From Bryobacteraceae bacterium (GTDB lineage: Bacteria > Acidobacteriota > Terriglobia > Bryobacterales > Bryobacteraceae), in NCBI GenBank assembly GCA_030038565.1, contig JASHSS010000141.1:1-37934 (forward strand): a stretch of DNA of 37,934 bases, in the 5' to 3' direction. Positions 1-7,947 of this stretch are shown piece after piece. Within the stretch, counting starts at the first letter, position 1; the number at the start of each line of letters is the position of its first letter. A program made the position numbers and the translations under genes. The notes under the pieces were generated by a model that had not been told where the DNA came from, made no database searches, and saw nothing but the letters and a program-made list of their open reading frames with translations.

Positions 1-64
1 TTGTCCCCTTCCGCCGATATGCCTTGCCAGAGGATTCCTCGCTACGCGATTCGCCTGCCTCGGC

Positions 65-1156
65 TCAGCGGCGGAAGAAACCGCCCGCGGCGCCCTTCAG
101 CTTATCCAGCTTGGATCCGGTTTCGGCGGGCGCGGCGGGCGCGGGAGCTTCCGCCGACGCGGCCGCGGCCAATTCCGGGGCGTGCAGTTCGGCGCCGCAT
201 TGGGGACAGAAGCTCAACTTGGCATTCACCTTTAAGCCGCACGCCGCGCAGGCGATCCGTTGGCCGCCTTCGTGCTGGCCCAGGAGGTCTTTTTCATACT
301 CGCCGGCGAGAATTTTCCGGTATTGCTCGCCGGCCGCGAACTCCGCCAGTTGCTTGAGCCGGACGGGCACAAAAGGATGGTCGTTCTGGGCGGCATTGAG
401 AATCGAAACCAGCACCACCAGCTTGTTCTTCGCCTCTTTGTTCGCCTGTGCCTGATGGAGCGCCGATTCGATGTCGAATTCGTCCTCGTAGCCGGCCACT
501 TTCCCCGCCAGCTTGGCCAGAGCGCGCATTCCGGCGTCGCGATCCTGGACGCACAGGAGGCCCGCGCGGTCGCAGGTCAGCTCGGCGCGGCGGAACCACT
601 CCCAATACGCCAGCAACAGCGGAACTCGCAGCATCCCCAATCCCGGCACCGGCGCCAGGGAGGATACCAGGTCCCAGTATTCGATCAGCAGATCGCCCAG
701 CGTCCGGTAGAGTCCGTGGGAGCACTTGAGGTGGCCCAGTTCGTGGCCGATGACGAAGCTCAGCTCGTCTACGGTCATGTTCTCCACCAGTTCCGAATGC
801 AGCACGATGCAGGTGTGGCGCTGCCCGGCGCTATAGGCATTCATGGTCGGATTGGTGGTCAGGTACAGCTCGGGTGTAGGCAGGGAGAGAATTTCGCAGC
901 ACCGCTCCAGCAGCTTATAAAGCGACGGGTAGCTGCGGTAGCCGGCGCGAATCATCTGCTGATTATTCTGCAGGAACATCAGCTCTTCGCTGAAATTCTC
1001 CTGGAGATAGGTAAGCAACTGGGGCGCCGCCGGAATGGATTTGAGCGCGGCCAGGGCCTCCTCATCGCCCGGGTAAACGAAGGCTTTGTAACTGATATCC
1101 GATAGAACCACCTGCGCGGCGGAGTAAACCCTGGCATTCTGAGTCTTCAACGTCAT
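65..1156 (-). CDS. M48 family metallopeptidase with C-terminal zinc ribbon
   Basis: This is a zinc metalloprotease of the M48 (Ste24/HtpX-like) class, 363 residues. The zinc-binding HELGH motif is at residues 138-142, and the likely third ligand, Glu192, lies in the AELTCDRAG segment, as M48 peptidases require. A hydrophobic stretch at about 160-186 could touch the membrane, but there is no clear multi-pass topology. The last 64 residues hold a small zinc ribbon (Cys303-x2-Cys306 and Cys317-x2-Cys320) followed by an Ala/Pro linker and a basic tail. I chose the ATG at 1156 because GGGAGGG lies just upstream; the frame stays open to 1273, but that extension looks non-coding. It is divergent from the RND efflux genes. 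The substrate is unknown; it may act in quality control of membrane or exported proteins. Confidence 0.88.
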   Translation of the reverse strand: MTLKTQNARVYSAAQVVLSDISYKAFVYPGDEEALAALKSIPAAPQLLTYLQENFSEELMFLQNNQQMIRAGYRSYPSLYKLLERCCEILSLPTPELYLTTNPTMNAYSAGQRHTCIVLHSELVENMTVDELSFVIGHELGHLKCSHGLYRTLGDLLIEYWDLVSSLAPVPGLGMLRVPLLLAYWEWFRRAELTCDRAGLLCVQDRDAGMRALAKLAGKVAGYEDEFDIESALHQAQANKEAKNKLVVLVSILNAAQNDHPFVPVRLKQLAEFAAGEQYRKILAGEYEKDLLGQHEGGQRIACAACGLKVNAKLSFCPQCGAELHAPELAAAASAEAPAPAAPAETGSKLDKLKGAAGGFFRR

Positions 1157-1184
1157 GTTGCCCTCCCTTGCGTTACAGGGCCAC

Positions 1185-1213
1185 AGAATACACCCTGGGG
1201 AGGGTTGTGTCAC
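1185..1213 (-). promoter_or_regulatory. Putative sigma-70 promoter for the M48 gene
   Basis: On the minus strand GTGACA (1213-1208) is followed after 17 nt by TATTCT (1190-1185), about 30 nt upstream of the M48 start codon. Spacing and sequence fit a housekeeping promoter. This is by-eye matching only. Confidence 0.35.
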
Positions 1214-1397
1214 CATCCGTTTGTGTAGGTATGGCCGCCCGGCGGAACGGCCGCGACCAGCGGCCGGCCTCAATCTCGCCGCGCCTGGAACATTCCGGCG
1301 TCTGCTTCGTCTGATCCATTTGTTAAACTTTTAAGATAATCGGGTGTGACAGGCATGTTGCCGGGCGCGCAGCATTCTCTTTTTCTTCGCTACGCGC

Positions 1398-1403
1398 TAA
1401 ACT
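1398..1403 (+). promoter_or_regulatory. -10-like hexamer 7 nt before the efflux adaptor start
   Basis: TAAACT ends 7 nt before the ATG at 1411, and no Shine-Dalgarno precedes that ATG. The spacing would put the transcription start at or next to the start codon, suggesting a leaderless transcript. The same spacing recurs at several other genes in the window. Confidence 0.35.
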
Positions 1404-1410
1404 GGCTCCT

Positions 1411-2655
1411 ATGCCGCACCGGGGACACAACGCTATGCCTTTACACCGCCATTTCATAGGTCTCTCGCTCGCGGCCTGCCTGGCCCTCGCGCTGATCGGC
1501 TGCAAGCAACAGGAGGCCCGCGCGAGCCTGGCCGCGGGGCCGCCGGTGGTGCCCGTCTCGGTGGCCAGGGTGGGGGAGCAATCCGTCCCCACCGAATTGC
1601 GGGTGGTCGGGACGGTGGATGCTTCCGCCGTGGTGCAGATCAAGTCGCAGATCGCCGGGGAACTGGTGAAGGTGGGGTTCACCGAAGGGCAAAACGTCGC
1701 CAAGGACCAGTTGCTGTTCGTCATCGATCCGCGCCCCTACGAAGACGCCCTGCGGCAGGCGGAAGCGGCGGTGACGCGCGACCGGGCTCAAATCGCCCAA
1801 TCGGAAGCCTCCCTGGCTCGCGACGCAGCCCAGGCGAAATACGCCGCCACGGACGCCGAACGGAATGCCCAACTGGAGAAGGAAGGGCTGACGTCGCGGT
1901 CTCAGTACGATCAATCGCGCAACGCCGCGGATGTTTCACGGGAAACCGTACGGGCCACCAACGCCGGCATCGATAGCGCCAAGGCGGCGCTGGAGGCGGA
2001 CCAGGCTGCCGCGGCGGCCGCGCGGTTGAACCTGAGTTACTGCGAAATCCGCGCGCCCATCAGCGGGCGGGCCGGGAACCTGCTGGTGCAGGCCGGCAAC
2101 CTGGTGAAAGTCAATGATGTGGCGCTGGTGGTGCTGCACCAGATCGAGCCGGTGTTCGTGAATTTCAGCGTCCCCGAACAGCACCTCTCGGCCATCCGCC
2201 GGCTGCAGGCGGCGCACCCGCTGGAAGTGCAGGTTTTCACCGAGGACAACCCCGGCCAGGCGGTTTCGGGGCGTTTGTCGGTAATCGACAACACGGTGGA
2301 CAGCCAGACCGGCACGATCCACCTGAAGGCCGTATTCGACAATCGCGAGGGGCGGCTGTGGCCGGGGCAGTTCGTCACCGTGGTGCTCACCCTGGACACC
2401 ATCCGGAATGCGACCGTGGTTCCCTCCGAAGCGGTGCAGAACGCCCAGCAGGGGCAGTTCGTCTACGTGGTGAAAGGCGACCGCTCGGTGGAGATCCGCA
2501 TGCTGACCGTGGGCCCCGCCTTCGGTAAGAATTTCGTGGTGGAGAAAGGGTTGGCGCCCGGCGAAACGGTGGTCACCGACGGCCAGTTGCGGCTGTTCCC
2601 CGGCGCCCAGGTGAAGCCGGTGGAAGCGCCCCAGCCGGGGGCGGGACAGCCATGA
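1411..2655 (+). CDS. RND efflux periplasmic adaptor (membrane fusion lipoprotein)
   Basis: This is the adaptor subunit of a tripartite RND efflux pump (AcrA/MdtA family). It links the inner-membrane pump to an outer-membrane channel. A signal peptide ends in a lipobox-like LIGC, so Cys31 is probably lipidated. It is followed by the lipoyl-like hairpin half with 'QIKSQIAGELVKVGFTEGQ', an Ala/Gln/Glu-rich coiled-coil hairpin (about 105-200), the second lipoyl half with 'CEIRAPISGRAGN', and beta-barrel and membrane-proximal domains. The stop codon overlaps the pump start (ATGA), so the pair is translationally coupled. ATG 1411 has a -10-like hexamer 7 nt upstream; ATG 1435, preceded by GGGGA, is an equally possible start and leaves the signal peptide intact. 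No outer-membrane factor is encoded next to it. Confidence 0.93.
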   Translation: MPHRGHNAMPLHRHFIGLSLAACLALALIGCKQQEARASLAAGPPVVPVSVARVGEQSVPTELRVVGTVDASAVVQIKSQIAGELVKVGFTEGQNVAKDQLLFVIDPRPYEDALRQAEAAVTRDRAQIAQSEASLARDAAQAKYAATDAERNAQLEKEGLTSRSQYDQSRNAADVSRETVRATNAGIDSAKAALEADQAAAAAARLNLSYCEIRAPISGRAGNLLVQAGNLVKVNDVALVVLHQIEPVFVNFSVPEQHLSAIRRLQAAHPLEVQVFTEDNPGQAVSGRLSVIDNTVDSQTGTIHLKAVFDNREGRLWPGQFVTVVLTLDTIRNATVVPSEAVQNAQQGQFVYVVKGDRSVEIRMLTVGPAFGKNFVVEKGLAPGETVVTDGQLRLFPGAQVKPVEAPQPGAGQP

Positions 2656-5600
2656 ACCTTTCCCGCATCTTCATCGAGCGCCCGGTGATGACGGCGCTGG
2701 CGTGCTTCGCCATTCTGCTGTTCGGAACGATCGCCTTCCGCGCGCTTCCGGTGGCGGCCCTGCCCAGCGTGGACTATCCCACGATCGCCGTGAGCGCCGC
2801 GGTGCCGGGGGCCAACCCCGAGACCATGGCTTCGTCGGTGGCCACGCCGCTCGAGCGCGAGTTCTCGACCATCGCCGGAATCCAGTCGATGAATTCGCAA
2901 AATTCGCTGGGCACCACTTCGATCACCGTGCAATTCGCGCTGGACCGCAAGATCGACGCCGCGGCGCAGGACATTCAGGCGGCCATCGCGCGCGCCCAGG
3001 GGCGCCTGCCCACCTCCATGCCGCGGCCGCCGTCGTATCAGAAGGTGAATCCGGCCGAACAGCCGGTGCTGTACCTGGCGCTCCAGTCGGACACGCTGCC
3101 CCTGTACACGGTCAACGAGTACGCGGATACGCTGCTGGCGCAACGCATCTCGATGGTCGGCGGGGTTTCGCGCGTGGAGGTTTACGGGGCTCAGAAATAC
3201 GGCGTGCGGGTGCAGGTGGATCCCGACAAGCTGGCTTCGCTGGGCATCGGCATCGACGAGGTGCAGCGCGCGGTCGCCTCCAGCAACACCAACCTGCCCA
3301 CCGGGCAATTGGATGGCGAGCACCAGTCGTTCACCATCGAATCGTCCGGGACGCTCTCCAACGCGGCCGCCTACCGGCCGCTGATCGTGGCCTGGCGCAA
3401 CGGTTCGCCGGTGCGGCTGGAGCAGTTGGCCAACGTGGTGGATAGCGTGGACAACACCAAGCTGGTGGCGTGGTACAACCAACGGCGCGCGGTGATTCTG
3501 GCCATCCAGAAGCAGCCCGGCACCAACACCGTGGAGGTAGTGGATAACATCCGCGCGCTGTTGCCGCAGTTCCGCCAGGTGGTTCCGCCCACCGCCAAGC
3601 TGTCGATCGTGTACGACGCCTCGGAATCCATCCGCGGCTCGATTCACGATGTCGAGTTCACCCTGTGCCTCACGGTGGCCATCGTGGTGCTGGTGATTTT
3701 CCTGTTCCTGCGCAATGTCTCGGCCACCATCATTCCCGGAACCGCGGTGCCCTTCTCGATTATCGGCACCTTCGCGGTGATGTACCTGTTGGGTTACAGC
3801 CTGAACAATCTCTCGCTGATGGCCCTCACGCTCTCGGTGGGGTTCGTGGTGGACGACGCCATCGTGATGCTGGAGAACATCGTGCGCCACATGGAGATGG
3901 GGGAATCGCGGATGGATGCGGCGCTGGCGGCCTCGCGCGAAATCGGATTCACGATTCTCTCCATGACCTTCTCGCTGGTGGCGGTATTCATCCCGGTGCT
4001 GTTCCTGGGCGGCATTGTGGGCCGGCTGCTGCACGAGTTCTCGGTGACCATCGTGGTGGCGATTCTGATTTCCGGATTCGTCTCCCTGAGCCTCACCCCC
4101 ATGCTGGGCAGCCGCTTTTTGAAGGCCGAGCACGAGTCCGGCGGCGGGCGCCGGCACGGGGCGGCGTACCGCGCGCTGGAGGGTGGTTTTGGCCTGATCA
4201 CCCGCTGGTACGAACAGACGCTGCGGGTGGCTCTGCGCTTCCATCCGGTCACGTTTGCCGTGGCTCTGGCCATGCTGGTGGGCACCGTGTACCTCTTCAA
4301 GACCATGCCCACGGGCTTCATTCCCAGCCAGGACAGCGGATTCCTGTTCGCCATCACCATGGGGCCGCAGGACATTTCCTTCGAGTCCATGGCGGCCCAC
4401 ACCAAGGCGGTGGGCGACATTATCCAGGCGCATCCGGAAGTGGGCCAGGTGGGCGTCTTCGTCCCCGCGGGCCAGGCCTTCAACCAGGGCGCCATTTTCG
4501 CCAACATGAAGCCGCGCAAAGAGCGCGCCGACTCGGTGGACCAGATCATCGAGCAACTGCGCCCGAAGACCGCCGCCGTGCCGGGCATTTTCACTTTTTT
4601 GCAGAATCCGCCGCCCATCACCATCAGCGGGCAGTACGGCGCCAGCTCCTATCAGCTCACCTTGCAGAGCACCAACCTGGACGAGATTTATACCTGGGCG
4701 CCGCGCCTGGAAGCCCGCATGCGCCAGTTGCCCGGGTTTGTGGACGTGCAGTCGGACCAGCAGATCTCGAGCCCGCAGATCATGGTGGATATCGACCGCG
4801 ACCGCGCCGAGGCGCTGGGCATCACGCCGGAGCAGGTGCAGGATTCGCTGTTCAGCGGCTTCAGCCAGCGGGAAGTTTCGGTGATCTATGCGCCGGCCAA
4901 CCAATACTCCGTGATTCTGGAGCTGCTGCCGAAGTACCAGCGCTCGCCGGACGCGCTTTCCAAGGTCTACCTGCGGTCGGGATCGGGCGCGCTGGTGCCG
5001 CTCGATACGGTGGTGCGCACTCACCGGCAGACCGGCCCGCTGCAGATCAACCATTTCGGACAGCTTCCGGCGGTGACCATCGGGTTCAACCTGCGGCCGG
5101 GATATTCGCTGGGCCAATCGGCCGACGCGGTGGATGCGGTGGTGCGGGACATGCGCATGCCCGCCACCATCAACACCAGCTTCCAGGGCACGGTGAAGGA
5201 ATTCCAAAGCTCCTTCGCCAACCTGACGGTGCTGCTGGTGGTAGCCATCCTGGTGATTTACATCGTGCTGGGAATTCTCTACGAGAGCTTCATTCACCCC
5301 ATCACGATCCTTTCCGGGCTGCCTTCGGCGGTGTTCGGCGCGCTGCTCACGCTGGTGCTGTTCCACAAGGAGCTGGACCTGTTTGCCTTCGTCGGAATCA
5401 TCATGCTGTTCGGCGTGGTGAAGAAGAACGCCATCATGATGATCGACTTCGCCATCGACGCGCGCCACCAGGGCGCCACCGCGCGGGACGCGATCTGGCG
5501 CGGGTGCCTACTGCGTTTTCGTCCCATCATGATGACCACGGTGGCGGCGCTGTTCGGCACGCTGCCCATCGCCCTGGGATACGGCGAAGGCGCCGATGCG

Positions 5601-5759
5601 CGCCAGCCGCTGGGCCTGGCGGTGGTGGGCGGGCTGCTGGTAAGCCAGTTCCTGACGCTGTACATCACACCGGTGATTTACCTGTATTTGGAGCGCGTGC
5701 AGGAATGGCTGCGGGGATCGCCCAAAGAAGCCGCCCGGGAGGCGATGGCGGTACGATAA
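2652..5759 (+). CDS. RND efflux pump, HAE1-type inner-membrane permease
   Basis: This is the proton-driven inner-membrane transporter of the AcrB/MdtB/MdtC family, 1035 residues, the usual length. The N-terminus 'MNLSRIFIERPVMT' is typical of the family's first transmembrane helix. The proton-relay Asp pair lies in TM4 ('GFVVDDAIVMLEN', about residues 401-402), and the partner Lys in TM10 lies in 'GVVKKNAIMMIDFA'. Two periplasmic porter/docking loops separate two sets of membrane helices. It starts inside the stop codon of the adaptor gene and must work with it. Substrate specificity cannot be read from sequence; drugs, detergents or metabolites are all possible. A long antisense reading frame across this gene is a codon-bias shadow. 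Confidence 0.95.
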   Translation: MNLSRIFIERPVMTALACFAILLFGTIAFRALPVAALPSVDYPTIAVSAAVPGANPETMASSVATPLEREFSTIAGIQSMNSQNSLGTTSITVQFALDRKIDAAAQDIQAAIARAQGRLPTSMPRPPSYQKVNPAEQPVLYLALQSDTLPLYTVNEYADTLLAQRISMVGGVSRVEVYGAQKYGVRVQVDPDKLASLGIGIDEVQRAVASSNTNLPTGQLDGEHQSFTIESSGTLSNAAAYRPLIVAWRNGSPVRLEQLANVVDSVDNTKLVAWYNQRRAVILAIQKQPGTNTVEVVDNIRALLPQFRQVVPPTAKLSIVYDASESIRGSIHDVEFTLCLTVAIVVLVIFLFLRNVSATIIPGTAVPFSIIGTFAVMYLLGYSLNNLSLMALTLSVGFVVDDAIVMLENIVRHMEMGESRMDAALAASREIGFTILSMTFSLVAVFIPVLFLGGIVGRLLHEFSVTIVVAILISGFVSLSLTPMLGSRFLKAEHESGGGRRHGAAYRALEGGFGLITRWYEQTLRVALRFHPVTFAVALAMLVGTVYLFKTMPTGFIPSQDSGFLFAITMGPQDISFESMAAHTKAVGDIIQAHPEVGQVGVFVPAGQAFNQGAIFANMKPRKERADSVDQIIEQLRPKTAAVPGIFTFLQNPPPITISGQYGASSYQLTLQSTNLDEIYTWAPRLEARMRQLPGFVDVQSDQQISSPQIMVDIDRDRAEALGITPEQVQDSLFSGFSQREVSVIYAPANQYSVILELLPKYQRSPDALSKVYLRSGSGALVPLDTVVRTHRQTGPLQINHFGQLPAVTIGFNLRPGYSLGQSADAVDAVVRDMRMPATINTSFQGTVKEFQSSFANLTVLLVVAILVIYIVLGILYESFIHPITILSGLPSAVFGALLTLVLFHKELDLFAFVGIIMLFGVVKKNAIMMIDFAIDARHQGATARDAIWRGCLLRFRPIMMTTVAALFGTLPIALGYGEGADARQPLGLAVVGGLLVSQFLTLYITPVIYLYLERVQEWLRGSPKEAAREAMAVR

Positions 5760-5792
5760 CAAGATAGCGCCCGAGGGGCCGGGGAGGGACGC

Positions 5793-6446
5793 GTGAGACT
5801 GCCGGTGTTTCTTGCGCTCGGCGGAATGGCGGCCGCGGCGGCGGTTATGGGCTACGCTCAAACCTGCCCGGTGGACAGAATTCAACCCAGCATCCGAAAC
5901 CTGGATTTTGCCGAGGGCAATCCCGGCGAACGGCCGCCCGGGTGGAATCCCTTGGAAGCCGCCTGTTATCTGCCGCCGTACGATTCCTACTCGGTGGAGG
6001 TGGTGGCGGGCCGGGCCTGCTACAGCGGCCAACGCTGCGCGGTGGTCAAATCCAGCCTGCCGGTTCCGGGCGGAGAGGAAGAAGTCATCCGGTATATCCA
6101 TCTGCTGCGGGGACAACGCTCGCAACGGCTTTGGTTTCTCAACCAGGTGGTGGATGCCGTGCCGTATCGCGGCAAAGTGCTCACCTTCCGGGCCGCGGTG
6201 CGGGCATTGGTTCCTTCCGGGAGCGAGGCACGCCTGCTGGTGCGGATTCACCGGGAAGACGGCAGCACCAGCTTCTTCGACAACATGGGGCAGTTCCCGG
6301 TGCGGTCGAGCGCCTGGCACCTCTACGAAATCGAGGCTCCCATCGGGCGCGAGGCGGGCGATGTGGAATTCGGCCTTCAGTTGATCGGCCCGGGCGAGGC
6401 CTGGATCGACCATGTCTCGATGGAGTTCGCGGGCGGGGAGAAGTGA
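5793..6446 (+). CDS. Secreted protein with jelly-roll/carbohydrate-binding-like fold, function unknown
   Basis: This 217-residue exported protein has an N-terminal signal peptide ('LPVFLALGGMAAAAAVMGYAQ'-like, ending near residue 22). The mature part begins 'IRNLDFAEGNPGERPPGWNP', which resembles the start of jelly-roll modules that open with an 'N-F-E-G-PPGW' phrase. The later 'VRSSAWHLYEIEAPIG' and 'GPGEAWIDHVSMEF' strands are typical of the same beta-sandwich class, seen in carbohydrate-binding modules and ahead of some enzymes. No catalytic domain is visible. The GTG start is chosen because GGGGAGGG lies 5-12 nt upstream. It is 33 bp behind the RND pump on the same strand and may be co-transcribed; a functional link to efflux is only inferred. 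Confidence 0.72.
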   Translation: MRLPVFLALGGMAAAAAVMGYAQTCPVDRIQPSIRNLDFAEGNPGERPPGWNPLEAACYLPPYDSYSVEVVAGRACYSGQRCAVVKSSLPVPGGEEEVIRYIHLLRGQRSQRLWFLNQVVDAVPYRGKVLTFRAAVRALVPSGSEARLLVRIHREDGSTSFFDNMGQFPVRSSAWHLYEIEAPIGREAGDVEFGLQLIGPGEAWIDHVSMEFAGGEK

Positions 6447-6602
6447 GTCTCGTTCGGGCGGCGCGATGGCGTGAAGGGAGGAGAGAGCCGGGGCGTAAAA
6501 GCTACGGCTTAAGCGAGGAATTATGCCGGTGTTTGCCCGGCCAATGTCAGGAACGGGCGTTTTCCGTCAACTTAAGGGCCTGCGCGAAGAGTTTCGTACA
6601 GT

Positions 6603-6953
6603 TCAAGGCATGCTTTTCGTCTTCGCTTTGACCCGGGCTTGATGTTTCCGCCCCCATTCGCAGATCTTCTCCAGCACCGGCGCGAGCGTCATGCCATATG
6701 GTGAGATCGAATACCTGACGTGCGGTGGTATGGTTTTCCTGTCGTGTCTCAAAAGAATGCCGTCTTCCACCATTTCATGCAGATGGCGGATCAGCATCCG
6801 CTCCGTGATCTCTGGTACGCTTCGCCTCAATTCGCTGGTTCGCATCGGGCCGCTAAGCAGTCTCCATAAGATCGTGCCTTTCCAACGCCCGTCGATGACC
6901 GACAGCATCGAGTCGATCGGACAAGCCGAAACCTCCTTTTTGGAAACCGGCAT
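6603..6953 (-). CDS. HxlR family winged-helix transcriptional regulator
   Basis: A 116-residue MarR-like regulator of the HxlR type. It has the family opening 'CPIDSMLSVIDGRWKGTILW', followed by the winged helix ('SELRRSVPEITERMLIRHLHEMVEDGILLR') and the wing 'PPHVRYSISPYGMTLAPVL'. Cys11 sits where redox- or electrophile-sensing HxlR proteins often carry their reactive cysteine. It is divergent from a DUF1772 membrane protein, a common arrangement in which the HxlR protein represses its neighbour and itself. A perfect inverted repeat lies between the two genes. The identity is clear; the inducing signal is unknown. Confidence 0.93.
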   Translation of the reverse strand: MPVSKKEVSACPIDSMLSVIDGRWKGTILWRLLSGPMRTSELRRSVPEITERMLIRHLHEMVEDGILLRHDRKTIPPHVRYSISPYGMTLAPVLEKICEWGRKHQARVKAKTKSMP

Positions 6954-6976
6954 ATGCCTTTCATTTTCACACTCGA

Positions 6977-6994
6977 ACTGACAAATTAGTCAGT
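6977..6994. promoter_or_regulatory. Inverted repeat, probable HxlR operator
   Basis: ACTGAC-AAATTA-GTCAGT is a perfect 6-bp inverted repeat with a 6-bp AT-rich spacer, in the 97-bp divergent intergenic region of the HxlR and DUF1772 genes. Size and position fit a dimer-binding operator for the HxlR protein. That role is inferred from context. Confidence 0.6.
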
Positions 6995-7050
6995 ACAGCA
7001 TTTTGCGTCGCGATGCCAGTCCAACGCGTCTATAAGCCAGTGGAAAAGAG

Positions 7051-7497
7051 ATGCACCTTCTAAACATCATTACGATTACTTCCGCGGGCTTGATGGTGGG
7101 CAATGAACTATCCGTTTCGGCCTTCGTGAACCCTGCTCTCCGCCGCCTTCAGCACGGGCCGCGAGCGCAGGCTCTGTCCGTTCTCGCCCGCTCCCTGGGC
7201 CGGGGTATGCCCGTCTGGTACGGTTTATGTCTGGCGCTCATCGCGCTGGAGTCGTTCCTGCATCTCCATCAGGCTGCGCTCGTCCCCTTACTGATCGCGG
7301 CGGCGCTCTGGGTGGGTGCGATCGCCCTCAGCATTGGTGCGCTGGTGCCCATCAACAATCGCATTGCTTCCTTGAACACAGCAGCGCCTGCGCAGGGCTG
7401 GGAGCGCGACCACAGAAAATGGGATGCTCTCCACCGCGTCCGCATTCTGTTGCTGATGTTAGCCCTTCTGATCGTCTTCAATGCGTTGGTCGCTTGA
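7051..7497 (+). CDS. DUF1772 (anthrone oxygenase-like) membrane protein
   Basis: A 148-residue integral membrane protein with four hydrophobic segments: about 1-22 (with 'GLMVGNELSVSAFVNPAL'), 50-70, 75-100 and 128-148. The 'NELSVSAFVNPALRRL' opening and 'RDHRKWDALHRVRILLLML' near the end are typical of the DUF1772 family. Some members are annotated as anthrone-oxygenase-like, but the bacterial ones mostly lack a proven function. GGAAAAGAG precedes the ATG. The gene is divergent from the HxlR regulator and probably controlled by it in response to a small molecule. Confidence 0.85.
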   Translation: MHLLNIITITSAGLMVGNELSVSAFVNPALRRLQHGPRAQALSVLARSLGRGMPVWYGLCLALIALESFLHLHQAALVPLLIAAALWVGAIALSIGALVPINNRIASLNTAAPAQGWERDHRKWDALHRVRILLLMLALLIVFNALVA

Positions 7498-7947
7498 CGC
7501 CTTGTAGCCGGCTGTTCCCGGTGCGGCCCGGCGGGGCCCGAGCACGTCCACAGCGCGGAACGGGCGTTATTCGACCGAGTGGACGATCCCCGATCAAGAA
7601 CCGGCTTCCAATTCGTAGTTCTTCCAGAACAGGGTCAACCCCTGGAGGATCGACGCCAAAAGCTACTGTTGTTTGGAATGTGGGCAACGAATTAGGAGCG
7701 GCTTGGCGGACCCTTGGAAAGCCTCCTGGCAAGACGAATAGGGTTGCGCCGCTTACGAAAAAGGACGGCGAATCCTGCCACAGGGACGTATTTGAAGACT
7801 CCCGTATGCGGGGGAATAGTCGGAAGGATGTGGACGCGGGATTGTGAAGTTGTTGCTACGGGTTTTAGCGACGACCGATGAGGTTTTGCTCGGGAACGGC
7901 TTAAGGGCTTCGTCCTGTACAGCGACGGAACTCCGCTAGGATTTGCG
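7498..7947. other. 450-bp stretch without a recognisable gene
   Basis: No frame here has a convincing start, family motif or codon pattern. It starts after the DUF1772 gene and ends at the stop codon of the Sel1-repeat protein, so the flanking genes converge on it. Near 7521-7545 a GC-rich self-complementary run (GGCCC...GGGCC inside GTGC...GCAC) could form a hairpin, but no T-run follows. It may be decayed insertion DNA; nothing can be named. Confidence 0.5.

Noticed and set aside
2463-5468. 1001-codon open frame antisense to the RND pump
   Set aside because: Its composition (His, Arg, Gly, Gln-rich) is the mirror of high-GC codon bias. No family motifs or ribosome binding site are visible, and the plus strand has a clear conserved protein.
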